A DNA stretch of 64,000 nucleotides from Girardinichthys multiradiatus (taxonomy: Eukaryota > Chordata > Actinopteri > Cyprinodontiformes > Goodeidae), in NCBI RefSeq assembly GCF_021462225.1, contig NC_061812.1, positions 38,241,175 through 38,305,174 of the forward strand, in the 5' to 3' direction. Below are positions 22,991-33,830 of the stretch, one piece after another. Made by a program: the position numbers and the translations under genes. Position 1 is the first letter of the stretch, and each line of letters opens with the position of its first letter. The notes under the pieces were generated by a model, which was not told the origin of the DNA, made no database searches, and saw only the letters and a list, made by a program, of their open reading frames with translations.

Positions 22991-24496
22991 ATTTTAAAAT
23001 CCGGCCAGCACATTTCATACTGACTCCAATATAGTACAGAATCGACCACCTGCATGCACGCACACTGGGTCGTACCCCTTATCAGTCTACTGCCCGGTCA
23101 ACAGATGCACAGGCAGAAAATTGCAAATATTGAGCCTTGTCCCTGAAACATGTAGCACAATAGCCTAAGGCAATTCATCCCACTATTACTTTTTTTTATG
23201 AACTAATATATTCATAGTTGTTGTTTTCAAATGACTCAATAAATATCCAATACTTCCTCAGAGACGGCCTTGACCCCGTTGTGTGAAAGTGTGCTTCTTG
23301 CTGGCACCGGTACCCCCAACAAGTCTAAATGCTCACAGCAGCTTCACAAAGTGGCAATTACCGCTCCGACATCAATTCAGACGCACATAAAAAAAACTAC
23401 AGTGTTTTGAGATGGCAAAATGGACAATTACAGGGACAAATAAAGAGAGCTACCAGCAGTGAAAAATAAAACTCCCAAAGCATAATAATTCAGCTTTAAT
23501 TAAAGGAGTAGTCCATGCAAATGGGTCATTTATGACAACAGCGCCATCCCCTCACCTCCGGAGTTAAAAGCAGGGGGCTACATGCTAGAAGTCTTTAGGC
23601 TGACCTCCAAAGCTTTTCTTCCCCCTCCTCATCTATATTTATATGAAGGAGCGGCACTAATTTTGCTCAGTAAATCAGTGTGCACATTTCGTTCTGACCT
23701 CCAGCTCGACACTGAATTAAACAATATCAGGGCCCTGAGAAGCCCGCTCTTTAACAAGCCTTAAATTCCTCCGTCCAATCCATCAGCGGGGATATTTCTG
23801 ACACACGCAGGGAAGAGCATGAAATAAGGCAATTATTGAACCCTTCAGCCCATTTTTACGGCTTGGCTGGCTGGCTGCAGCACGGAGATACAGATTTCTT
23901 TGCTCTCCAGATGATTCTCTGTGATAGAAATGCTAAAAATGAATACCTTGCAAACAAAAATAAGCTCCAAGTTATTATCCTGTTAACACACATCACTTCT
24001 GACTGTATGGAAAACAAAGATGTGGAGCAAGCGCACAAAAGAATCACCAGAGGGCCTCTTTGGAGTCTCCTTGACTTCGTTCAGTAAAACAACCCAAATC
24101 CCTGCAGTTTGAGAGCTCCAGTTTGAAACAGAAACTCACTTCTCTCCCAGTGCTCCTCTCTGGTGAATACAGTGGGGCTCCGTCTGTGTGTGTCTTTCAT
24201 GGAGGTGGCAGTCGATCCTGTGAGCCTGGGCGTCCTCTCAGATTGCCTGACAGATAATCCATCACACAGTCAGTGTGTCTGACAGGAAGAGGTCTCAGTC
24301 AACTCTCTGTCTCACACATGCCCTATAAAGGATAGTCGCCTCCCTTCAGCTCTCTCTTGGGACGGCATACACTCAAGCTTCATTAGAAGGGAATGAAGGC
24401 CAGTGATCTTGGGGGATTAAAGTGTGGTCGTGAACTCAAAACTGGAGGGAAAAACGAGAGAAAACCCAGAGATAGCCTTGTGTAAGTAAATACAAA
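22991..24496. other. Gene-free stretch with a candidate regulatory block
   Basis: No coding gene is recognised. The repeat-free block 23265-24085 is described separately. The (GGCT)n-like ggctggctggctgcag is near 23864-23880. Confidence 0.4.
23265..24085. promoter_or_regulatory. Candidate conserved non-coding block
   Basis: A repeat-free stretch of intermediate GC with homeodomain-type sites (gctttaattaaagg near 23493, cactaattttgc near 23655, ggcaattattg near 23828) and an ATGCAAAT octamer at 23514-23521. Several stretches lack the mutated look of the nearby repeats. A function as an enhancer of a neighbouring gene is an inference from composition. Confidence 0.3.
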
Positions 24497-24787
24497 GACT
24501 TGGCAAAGTATTCACAGTCCGCTTTTCTAAATTCATCACGTTACAACTACAACCTTTCATTTATTCTATTGGAATTTTATGTGTTAGAACCCCACAAGGT
24601 AGCACACAATTTTAAGGTAAAGGAAAACTGATAGAGGTATAACGGCTTTATTTTTCACAAATACATATCTGAACACAATCAGAGAAGCAGCCAAGAAGTA
24701 TATATTAACTTTAGAGGAGATGCAGAGATCCACAGCTCAGGTGGGAAAATCTGTCTGACAAGACAAGCATTAGTGTTGCACTCAATA

Positions 24788-26035
24788 TTCACTGCCTGGT
24801 CAAAAACAAAGTCGCCACTTGGATTTAACTAAGCAAATAGGTACGAGCCTCCCATTGGATAATACTACTGCATGGGTAATTATGTTTTAGCTGACAACAA
24901 GTTATATATCCCCAACTGGGGCAATGAATTGCTTCTCATTTCTTAAACAACCATGTAGAAAGACACAACCCGTGGTCGTGGAAAAGATGTCAGTCTATTT
25001 CAGAAAGGTCAAATTATTGGCATGCATCAAGCAGAGAAAACATCTAAGGAGATTGCAGAAACTACCAAAATTGTGTTAAGAACTGTCCAACGCATTATTA
25101 AAAACTGGAAGGATAGAGGGGACCCATCGTCTTCGAGGAAGAAACGTGGCCGGAAAAAAATCCTGAATGACCGTGATCGGCGATCACTTAAAATTTTGGT
25201 GAAATCAAAACGAATAAAAACAACAGTAGAACTCCGGGCTATGTTTAATAGTGAAAGTAAGCAAGTAAGCATTTCCACACGCACAATGCGTAAGGAAATC
25301 CAGGGATTGGGACTGAACAGCTGTGTAGCCTTAAGAAAACCACTAATTAGTGAGGCTAACCGGAAAAAAAGGCTTCAATTTGCTAGGAGCATAAAGATTG
25401 GACTCTGGAGCAATGGAAGAAGGTCATATGGTCTGATTTACCCTGTTCCAGAGTAATGGGCACATTAGGGTAAGAAGAGGCAGCTGAAGCGATGCCCCCA
25501 TCATGCCTAGTGCCTACTGTACAAGCCTGTGGGGGCAGTGCTATGATCTGGGGTTGCTGCAGTTGGTCAGGTCTGGGTTCAGCAACAGTTCAAAGAATGA
25601 GGTCAGCTGACTAACTGAATATACTGAATGACCAGCTTATTCCATCAATGGATTTTTTCTTCCCTGATGGATATTCCAAGATGACAATGCCAGGATTCAT
25701 TGGGCTCGAATTGTGAAAGAGTGTTTCAGGGAACATGAGACATCATTCTCAGACATGGATTGGCCACCACAGAGTCCAGACTTTAAACCCACTGAGAATC
25801 TTTGGGATGTGCTGGAAAAGGCTTTGCGCAGCGGTCAGACTCTACCATCATCAATGCAAGATCTGGGTGAAAAATTAATGCAACAATAGGTGAAAATAAA
25901 TCTTGTGACATTGCAGAAGCTTATCGAACAAAACCACAGCGAATCCGTGCCATAATCAAAGCTAAAGGTAGTCCAACGAAATATTAGTGGGGTGACCTTT
26001 TTTTTTGGTGCTGACTTTTTTTTGGCTAGGCAGTG
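24788..26035 (+). mobile_element. Inner Tc1-like transposon (about 1.25 kb)
   Basis: The ends cactgcctggtcaaaaacaa (24790) and tttttttggctaggcagtg (26017-26035) are inverted repeats, and TA is present on both flanks (24786-24787 and 26036-26037). It encodes a damaged Tc1 transposase in the same orientation. It is inserted into an older Tc1-like copy. Confidence 0.85.
25022..25987 (+). pseudogene. Broken Tc1-type transposase
   Basis: It would cut and rejoin transposon ends. From ATG 25022 the frame holds the paired-like helix-turn-helix region (TSKEIAETTKIVLRTVQRII, then GRKKILNDRDRRSL) and the STRTMRKEI second DNA-binding part. A one-base loss near 25385 (after KKRLQFAR) shifts the frame, which ends at 25456. 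In later frames the catalytic region is recognisable: a QDDNARIH block near 25680, WPPQSPDF near 25765, and ENLWDVLEK near 25795, which carries the glutamate of the DD34E triad. The C-terminal tail ends in PTKY-like sequence and TAG at 25985-25987. Several stops confirm inactivity. Confidence 0.85.
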
Positions 26036-26259
26036 TATCTGCCATTTATGGAGGAGTGGAAAGATGAAAGCAATTGTTAAAAGAACACTATAATAGGCTC
26101 TGTTTGTAACTTGCCATAAATAATGTAGTGGACACAAAATTGAACCCTATAGACTTCATGCAAAATGCTACACCGTCCCCACATAGAACATGGTGGCGGC
26201 AGCATGTTGCTGTGGGCATGCAACGATGGGGAAATTGGATTTAGTTGATGGGAACACAG

Positions 26260-26282
26260 TTAAGGGTTAGGGTTAAGGGTTA
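26260..26282 (+). repeat. Short telomere-like tract
   Basis: The tract ttaagggttagggttaaggg plus tta alternates TTAGGG and TTAAGGG units, about three and a half units, inside the outer Tc1-like copy. It may be a repair-inserted interstitial telomeric sequence or a chance expansion. Confidence 0.55.
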
Positions 26283-26979
26283 AACCAACTGGGGAAGAAA
26301 ACCTGACACAGTCTGCCAAAAACAAGACTGAAGAGAGGTGTAATTGCAACTAAAGATGGTTCAAAAACCATGGATTATCTTAGCATCACTTATTGTGTTA
26401 GAAAAATGCTGTTGTTTGTAATGTAAAGATCCTTTATACTTTGCAATTTCACAGCATTAATGTTACATTTCTGTGTACACGCTGAACTGAGTATGAACCT
26501 ATGTGCAGATGTAGGCTTTCACAAGAATGCTTTGACCTTCAAAGGTTGAAGCCAGAACTCCACTAAATAGTTTCTGCTAGTTATCTCACCCAAGTTTCGA
26601 GAAAGAGGGAGAGTGCTGTGATCACAAACTGTGCAAAGGTGATAGTGTGTGTTTATCTGAAGTATGTGGAGGCGGGAAGCTGTAGATAAATAGAGACACA
26701 TGCCCTGTGTTAGTTCAGCTTGAGACAACTGAGACACTGTACAGGTTGTAATTTGTTGAACTCCTTCGAAGTTAAATTTGGTCAAAATAATAATGTTGTC
26801 TGGAATAAAAGCAAAATACAATATAAAAATATTCTCTTACCAGAGCTGAAGCTGGTAAGAGAAACATTATCCACAGGAAACAGGTTCTGCACCAACCTAA
26901 ATGGAGAGGTCAATCAGAGAGGATGAAGCCATTACTCTAAAAGCAGCATAAAAGGCCAGGTTACAGTTTGCAACTGTAC

Positions 26980-27310
26980 CCAGGGGCAAAACTTTAATTT
27001 TTGGAGACGTTCAATTGTCGGATTAAACAAACATTTTAGCTGAGGCACAAATTGGTCTTCCAGGTGGACGACGACTCTAAGCACACCACCCACTTAGTTA
27101 AAAGTGGGCTTAAAGAAAAGTAAGCTAATATTTTGGAGAGCCAATCACAAAGCCCTGATCTTTTCTGTAGGAAATGTGTGGGCACAGGTGAAAAAGCGTG
27201 TGCGAGTAAAGCAGCCTACAAACCTGACTCAGTTACACTACTTCTGTCAGCAGGGATGGGCCAAAATTCCATTAAACTATTGCTACTGTACCTGACCTAA
27301 AACAGGAAAT
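26980..27310 (+). mobile_element. Degenerate Tc1-like transposon, C-terminal coding part
   Basis: The plus-strand frame 27104-27295 contains AQVKKRVRVKQPTNLTQLHY and then FCQQGWAKIPLNYC. This matches the C-terminal region of a Tc1-transposase family with KKRVRxxxPTNLTQLHxFCQEEWAKI. The preceding catalytic part is unrecognisable or shifted. Ends are not defined. Confidence 0.65.
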
Positions 27311-28809
27311 GTTTAATTTAATGTCAGAGGACGGGAAAGTAAAGGTCAAGCATATTTTAATAGCCAATTCATATATCTGGTGTCAACTCTATGTAGTTAT
27401 GATAAAAGCTTAAACCTAATGGTCAATCTGACACTCAACTGGGCAATGCTCTGTAAGTTACATTTTATTATCATACAATCCAGTTACAACCCTTTGAAAA
27501 TGACACGCAGACCAGCAGAGAAGAGAATGATGCACAGGAACTTACTAGCACCTACATGCTGAAAATGCTTCAAAAGCTTTGCTGCTATGCTAGCACATTG
27601 TCTCATTCACTGACCTTCTGGACATATAATTGGACGCCTGGGTGAAAAATGTCTGAAAATCTAGAGCAAATGCTGCAGAAATCTGTGTTCCTGCATGCCA
27701 GACCACTGAAACATTACACAAGCAGTTCAGAACATCACAGAAATGCATAACATTTTAGACAAATGGCGGAAAACTAATTGAAAAAAAAGTTTTATATACA
27801 TGTATGCTCTGAAATCAGGCCAGATGAACTATTCATTTGATTCAGGTGTATTAACCCATGATGACATCTTAAACACGCAGGACACCTCTGCAAGAGACCC
27901 AGCGAGAGTATTTGCTGCAAGAAAACTCAAACTTAGTCTCATCTGACCAAATCAAAGTTTTATTTTAGTTTTATTTAACAGTTTTATCATCTTTCTATAT
28001 CAGAGTATGTTTAGTGTGCTTCACTCAGACCTGTGAACTCAGTAGTCTGCCCATAGGTACATTTCCTAATAGCCCTTTTGCAAAACCTCTGCTTGTCTGA
28101 TAGGATAAAGGTAAAATACTAAACAAGCAACCTATTGTGCTACACCCAGGCTGCAATTTCTGAGTTATATTATGTTGTTCTCCATGAAATCAGTATGTAT
28201 AAATATGTATTAATTCCCACTTCATGCAGTCATGCTACGATGTGCCACTTCACTCTAAGCTTGAATGAAACTCTAAATCTGCAGTTTAGTTTGAAGTCAT
28301 TATGCTCAATTCACTCGGGGCATTAAAAAAAAGAAGAAACCCTGAATAACGTAGCGTTAAGAAATGCTTTAAAACAGAACTTCTAGATGAATATGCATAT
28401 GCCCACAGTTCATCTTTTTACTAAGACTGTTGAAAGAGCCTTCATCATGACATCATATGAGCAAAAATAATCTTGTTACACAGAATGCACTTCTGAGATT
28501 GAGAAATGCAATGCTTTAAAGCTGTAATCATAAACTGTTTTAGATCCATGTAAAAAAGGTTTAATGTTAAAATCCATTGTTTATGGTGCATTATTCTTTC
28601 TTATAACAATCTAGAAACTCTGATCAACTTAAAAGACAAAATATAAGAACAACATTTTTTTGATTGCATTTATTTTTCCAGGGTTGTTAGTGTAACTGTA
28701 CCAGGGAACATTTTTATAAATTGGTATCATTTTCCTCCACGGAATAAATGAACTCAGTATCAAGGTTGGATTGTTGGAGATTATACTGCTGTAATACCAA
28801 CAAAAAATA
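27311..28809. other. Gene-free stretch
   Basis: No gene is recognised. A short piece near 27915-27960, on the minus strand, resembles the WSDETKFE region of a Tc1 transposase and may be a further relic. A second AATAAA (minus) is at 28669-28674. Confidence 0.4.
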
Positions 28810-28815
28810 TTTATT
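28810..28815 (-). terminator. Candidate poly(A) signal of SUCLG2
   Basis: AATAAA on the minus strand, 1.07 kb after the stop codon, with a TTTTTTGTTGGT-type downstream element. It is the first perfect hexamer after the stop, but transcript evidence is needed to prefer it over the second hexamer at 28669-28674. Confidence 0.45.
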
Positions 28816-29883
28816 TTAAGGTTTCTTGCACATAATTGTCAGATGTGCCAAAAAACATCAGTACCTCAAAACTCTTAGTGTATGACGCGTCCACAGGAAG
28901 GTTATGAAGATTGTTTTGTCTTTCCTGAAATCTGAGTCAAGGACAATATGAACAAAATGCTGAAGCTCTTTTCGCAAACAGACACTTCACCAGATTCTGC
29001 AGTTAACAGTTAAAAGTAACGAGTCAGAATAATCTTTTTTTTTTTACTCTTTACTTTCCGTCTGCTGGCAGTTTTACACAATGGGGTCACCCTCGAGTGA
29101 GGTGGACAGAAACACACAATTCACTTTGACATGTCTGTTTTTAATCTCTCAGATTATGTACAGAACTTTCCACCTTTAATTCAGTTATAAATTTACATTC
29201 ATGATTTTATAAAATATTTTCTCCCATTGTATTTTCAACATATAACTGAGAAACCAATTAGAGCTGTCATGATAACATCCAAAACCTTAAACCTTCATTT
29301 GTCAGGCACAAGTATATGGAATTAGCACTTTAAACGTAAGACATGATGTAGAAAAAAACATAAGACACACACAATGCGCTGTTACTAACCTGGGCCTTCA
29401 AGGGGACAGTTTGCACCAAACCTCTTGCTTCCTTTAGGTTTAGCTACAATGGAAGAGTTCACAGTTTTACTGTTAGACCCTCTGCTTATAAAACATCTTT
29501 TTTTCCCCTAATAAATCAACACAATGACCATAATATGTAGAGAGATAAGCATATCTGCACTAGAAAATGGAATGCAGTGGAATGAAAGTGATAAACCTCA
29601 ATCCATTTTCTGTAGGAGGCTCTGAAAACCCAAATGGTTTTAAAATATTCCCTAAACAAATTTGGAAATTTTTCCCAATCAACATAAAATGAGAATAATT
29701 AACGTGAAAATACAATGCTTTAGAAAGTTTGATACAGATATTGAGGTGAGCACCTATTTAAGTTTTTAAAGAGAAAAAGCAGAGTCAGTTAGAGCAAAAA
29801 CTTGAAGTTCTGGAGGTCTTTGTAAAAGAAAAAGGCTGCTGGTGATGGAAGCCATGGGGGGTGGAGAGGTCACAAACAGCTCT
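28810..29883 (-). other. SUCLG2: Probable SUCLG2 3' UTR
   Basis: The first AATAAA on the minus strand downstream of the stop codon is at 28815-28810, followed within about 10 bases by a T/GT-rich stretch that would suit cleavage and polyadenylation. A second AATAAA lies at 28674-28669, also followed by T/GT-rich sequence. This gives an inferred 3' UTR of about 1.07 or 1.2 kb. Weaker ATTAAA-type hexamers are present near 29130 and 29175. The stretch is AT-rich with no recognised repeat. Confidence 0.5.
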
Positions 29884-29996
29884 TCATTTCCTGATGGCAG
29901 CCACTGCTTTCTTGGCGGCGTCGTCCAGGTCTTCGGCTGCTGTGATGGGCAGGCCGCTTTCGGTCAGGATCCTCTTTGCTTCATGCACGTTTGTCC
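29884..29996 (-). CDS. SUCLG2: SUCLG2 terminal coding exon (C-terminus of succinyl-CoA ligase GDP-forming beta subunit)
   Basis: This exon encodes the last 36 residues plus the stop codon (TGA, 29886-29884). The protein is the beta subunit of mitochondrial GTP-specific succinyl-CoA ligase, which converts succinyl-CoA, GDP and phosphate to succinate, CoA and GTP in the citric acid cycle as a heterodimer with SUCLG1. The exon starts with the last two bases of a glycine codon split by the intron (phase 1) and reads TNVHEAKRILTESGLPI, then an acidic/alanine-rich helix ending AAIRK. The acceptor is a clean cag|gg behind a pyrimidine-rich tract with a branch-like cattaac. The sequence fits the tail of vertebrate SUCLG2. 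The ATP-specific paralogue SUCLA2 differs here and has a longer C-terminus. Reading frame, split codon and length join exactly with the exon at 40502-40622. I see no damage. Confidence 0.93.
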
Positions 29997-31186
29997 CTGA
30001 CAGAGATGGAAAAACAAAGTTAATGCAGGAAGCAAGGGAAACAAAAAGGTCTTTACAAGGTTTGACCTGATCTGCCATCTGCAGTTAGAAAAAAAAAACA
30101 AAAAAAAAAACACATTGCATGACAGAGGAAGACCTCCTCACAAGGAACCAGTCCACACAGACAGGTGGATGCATCTATGGGTCAGTGATGGGACATTCAG
30201 CTGCTGATCCAAGAGCATATTTTGGGCAGAGGACCAATCTACGTATGTGTGTGTGTAAATGGATAGTTGCTCTCCTGGTTGCAGTGAGGTCAGGGGGAGC
30301 AGGTGCTGGGTGACACGCTGCTGATCACAGCCTTGGTGGACCTGAAAGAAAACTCAGAACCTCCTGGAGGGATGCAGGTAATCCCCGAGCTGCTGTGGCA
30401 CGCTGAATGGGCTGCATGCTGCTCAGCCAAATGCAAACCTGACAGTAGAGTCACAACACAGAGCGGGGGGCACTGCGGTGGGAGAGAGGGCACTGAGGGG
30501 GAGGAAACGGGGTGTAGTGAGTGGTAAAGAGAGGGCAACTGAGCAAAATGTCAAATGAAGCAGTGATGCCCCAGTGACTGCTTCATGAAACGGAAATCCA
30601 GCTGTTTGTGTGGCTTTCACTGATTTTACACAAGCATGTGGCCAAAAAGGGAAAAAGGCTATTTACATAATCTGTCTCATCTGATCAACAACTCCTCCCT
30701 TGGATCAGCTGCTCTTCTTTTTTAATGAGTCTACTTTCCATAGTTATTTCTGGATCACAACTTGTATTTTCTCACATTTTGGGGACACCTGTGGTTCAGG
30801 AAGTAAAGAAATTGTCCTCCAATTATATCGTCCGCCAGTTGCTTCACTTGTTATACTGTTCACAGGCAAGATGATGAACCTTAACTTTTCCCTGGATTTG
30901 CCTGTCAATTTGCAATTAGTGAATGTGACGCTTATAGACAAATAGCAGTTAACAAATAAGAGGTGGGTGCAGTCTGAAGTAGAACTATAGAAGGAAGGTG
31001 GAGTACAGAGGTAAAAACAAAAATTAAAGCTCCTTATCCCACCTATGTGAGGTTCAATGGAGAAATAGAACATTGCTCATTTAAATATTTCATTATTTAT
31101 CAAATGGAAATAAAAAAATGTCTTAGTTATCTTTAAATAGTTGCCTAATCGTAATAAACAATTTGGTCACACTAAATAAGTACACG

Positions 31187-31540
31187 CAAGCAGTGCCTTA
31201 AAAAAAGCTTTCATACCCCTCAATCTCTTAAGGAGAACCTTCAAATATGTAGAAGATGCAGCTCTGATCAGATGAGACCTAAATTGAAAATTTTGGCTTA
31301 CCGTGAACACATTATTGTGAAACTGTGAAACATGGTGGTGTGGCAGTATCATGCAGTGGGACTGCTTTTCTTTAGCAGAGTAAGGGAAGATAGATGACTC
31401 TAAAGACAACGTATTTATGGAAACAAAAAACTGTCAGAGGCTGCAAAAGAGTTGAGACCCCAAACATATTATGGTGTAGATCAAAGCATGTTCATGTGTT
31501 AGGGTGACCCAGCAACGGGATTGGTTTTCATAATGTAACC
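31187..31540 (+). mobile_element. Degenerate Tc1-like transposon fragment
   Basis: Starts with agtgccttaaaaaaagcttt (a decayed terminal repeat). It contains ctgatcagatgagacctaaa and gtgaaacatggtggtgtggc, which are the WSDET and VKHGGG blocks, then atcaaagcatgttcatgtgt. The amino-terminal coding part is missing and stops are many. Confidence 0.7.
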
Positions 31541-31734
31541 TCAAACAAAACAAACAAAATGACATTCCCCTTCATGACAGAAAACCAATTATTGGCCTTC
31601 GAGTTGTCTGCTCAATAGAAACGTATTTTTCCTCAACCAATCCCTGATAAAGTGATTACCTGTAGGTGGGTTTTGTAAAGAACAATCTCATTGCAGCTTT
31701 AGGTGTTGTAATTTTGGTAAAACGTCCTTGAGCG

Positions 31735-32240
31735 GAGGTTTGTGCTAGCTCAGATGCTCCCAGCTTGACCTCAGTTCCCCTGGTTGGGGCGTAATTAAAA
31801 GGGCACAATATGCGAATTCTCCGTAGACCCGGCCACCCTGATCAATAGACCTTTCATGAGGAATTCTATTACCAGCACCACTTAGCGCTTAATATTTCAC
31901 CTCTTTTGTCCAGTCATATAATAAGTCACTCCAAACACATTTTCTGCAAGCTCACACTCTGAACAATCAATTCTGCTATGTAATTAATTAGAATGCGAGC
32001 AGGAGGAGACCTTGTTCTGACACACAAACAGGGGATAGGGTGTCTCAAGTCATTTTCTCATCAAGTGGCGGACGGTGTTCTGGGTGTACTTGTGTCTCAA
32101 TTGCTGATGCTGTCGCTCACAGAGAGAGAAACACTGCAGAGCTGCTCACTTTACAGACTGACCAATGAGCTGCTCTGGGATTGACGGATCTATAATGCTA
32201 TGCTGTCAGACTTATCTGCCAGATGATTAATTCAACAAGC
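31735..32240. promoter_or_regulatory. Candidate intronic conserved non-coding block
   Basis: Repeat-free and not AT-extreme, with several homeodomain-type cores (gcgtaattaaaagg near 31788, tatgtaattaattaga near 31977, gatgattaattcaa near 32222). It lies about 2 kb inside the last SUCLG2 intron. The regulatory role is inferred and conservation untested. Confidence 0.3.
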
Positions 32241-32653
32241 TAAAAACAACACCGGATAAAACACAAGTGGAGAAGTTGTCACTGCAAATACATCGTACAG
32301 GAGATTTTCCTAAAAAGACAAATAAGCAAAGGGAATGGGCATGAAGGAGGGAAATAATACTATTTTTTTCCAGTCCATAAATATTTATAAGCAGCAGTGG
32401 TGCGTGCCATATTGTTCTGATGATGCATCTGCCCTACCTGTGCTACTCATGTAAAGTGTGAAGGCAGGGAATGACACATCTGCGGGAGAGAGGAGGAAAA
32501 GTCATGCATTTATGTGCTGCTTTATCTGCGCGTGACAGCTGATTGCAGTTCCACTACGAGCGGTAGGGAGCACTGATGGCTCACAGCAGCGGCGACCACA
32601 AAGACGTAACCCCGCTGGATGCAGCATCGCTGGATGAGAGCAAGTGACCGTGT

Positions 32654-32690
32654 GAGGAGGAGGAGGAGGAGGAGGAGGAGGAGGAGGAGG
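32654..32690 (+). repeat. (GAG)n trinucleotide tract
   Basis: Twelve GAG/AGG units, which read as proline codons on the minus strand. The minus-strand open frame here has no other support and is not a gene. Confidence 0.95.
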
Positions 32691-32852
32691 CCCATGTATA
32701 TTCATGGGTGTGCTCACCTGCAGCCACTAGGTGCTGCCAGAGACCTACACACAGGCTGGATAGGATGCAGTACGCAGAACATTATGCATGTGTATGTGTA
32801 TAAACACTTTAAGGTACATATAAGGTAAGAAGATTCTTACGTTTGGAAATTG

Positions 32853-33830
32853 ACAGTACATCCAATTGTTTATAAGAAATTTAAAATAACACTGACAAGT
32901 TTAGTTACTGTAACATTTTGACAATTTATTACATAGATTCATTACACACACACACGGATTAATTTCAAGTGTGTTTCTGTTAATTGGAAGATTATAATTA
33001 TCAGTTTATCAGAAAATATAAATATTACATAACATCTATACATAGGATTTTTGGTGCCAAACCATCAGCCTACTGAAAGGCATGTCAATGTACTATATAG
33101 TTTATGAACTCAGTGTTTGGAATATAATAGCAGCCTTCAGCTCGTCTGCATTCTTGGTGCAGCTGTCTCATCGTGCTGTAGACAACACCCTATATAGCAC
33201 AGTTTGCGCTAACCAAGCACAGGAACACCATGGTCACTGAACCAGGTTTTGGTACCTTTGACACTGTGAGCAGGTACCACGTCCTGCTGGAAAATGAAAT
33301 CAGTAACTCCTTAATGCTTGTCAGGAGAAGGAAGCATGAAGTGCTCTAAAATATCCTGGAAGATGACGGCGCTGACTTGGCTGCTGACAGGCTTGGCCTG
33401 ATAAAACCCAGTGAACCAAAACCAGCAGATGACATGGCTCACCAGATCCTCAATGACTAGAAACTTTACACTGAACCTCTAGCAACTTTGATTCTGTGCC
33501 TCTCCACTCTTCCTCCAGACACCAGAACGTTAATTTCCAAAAGGAAACGCAAAATTTACTTTCATCTGAAAAAAAGGTGACCTTGGCGTCTGATGTTGTC
33601 TGTGGTTCAGAGGTGGCTTAATACAAGGAATGTGACAAATCTAGCCTAGATCCTGGATATGTCAACTGACTCCAGCTGCAGTCCACACACCTTGTAAATC
33701 TGCCACAAACTCATGAACCATTTTCTATCACATTTTTTCCTTTGACTCAATTTTACTAATATGCTAAGTTACACCGCTTACCTTCTTTAGAAATGGCCAT
33801 AACATCACATCTCAGGATAAACAATCCCTT
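32853..33830 (-). mobile_element. Degenerate Tc1-like transposon
   Basis: The left end near 32853 (cagtacatccaattg) resembles the acaggtgcatctcaataaat terminus. On the minus strand EHFMLPSPDK and TDFIFQQDVVPAHSVKGTKT (near 33340-33235) are the catalytic aspartate region of a Tc1 transposase. The expected DWP..SPDLNP..E segment is missing after it, so the active site is deleted. The part to about 33830 aligns with the amino-terminal coding region of the same family. It is a sister copy of 617-1553. Confidence 0.8.

Larger units (their letters stand above)
24497..26430 (+). mobile_element. Outer degenerate Tc1-like transposon, interrupted
   Basis: The left end cttggcaaagtattcacagt (24500) resembles the terminal repeat cagtgccttgcaaaagtattcat. 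gagatccacagctcaggtgg (24724) and, after the insertion, tggtggcggcagcatgttgc (26190) are transposase-coding landmarks. The left part ends gcactcaata at 24787 and the match resumes tctgccatttatggagg at 26038, so 24788-26035 is a later insertion. It is heavily mutated. Confidence 0.7.
31541..32852. other. Intronic stretch with candidate regulatory block
   Basis: No exon is seen. It contains the candidate block 31735-32240 and the (GAG)n tract at 32654-32690. Confidence 0.45.

Noticed and set aside
1..28800. Exons of a neighbouring gene such as KBTBD8
   Set aside because: No kelch or BTB-type coding sequence was recognised on either strand.
32502..32717. Minus-strand frame with a polyproline run
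   Set aside because: Produced by the (GAG)n tract; no homology or other coding signal.
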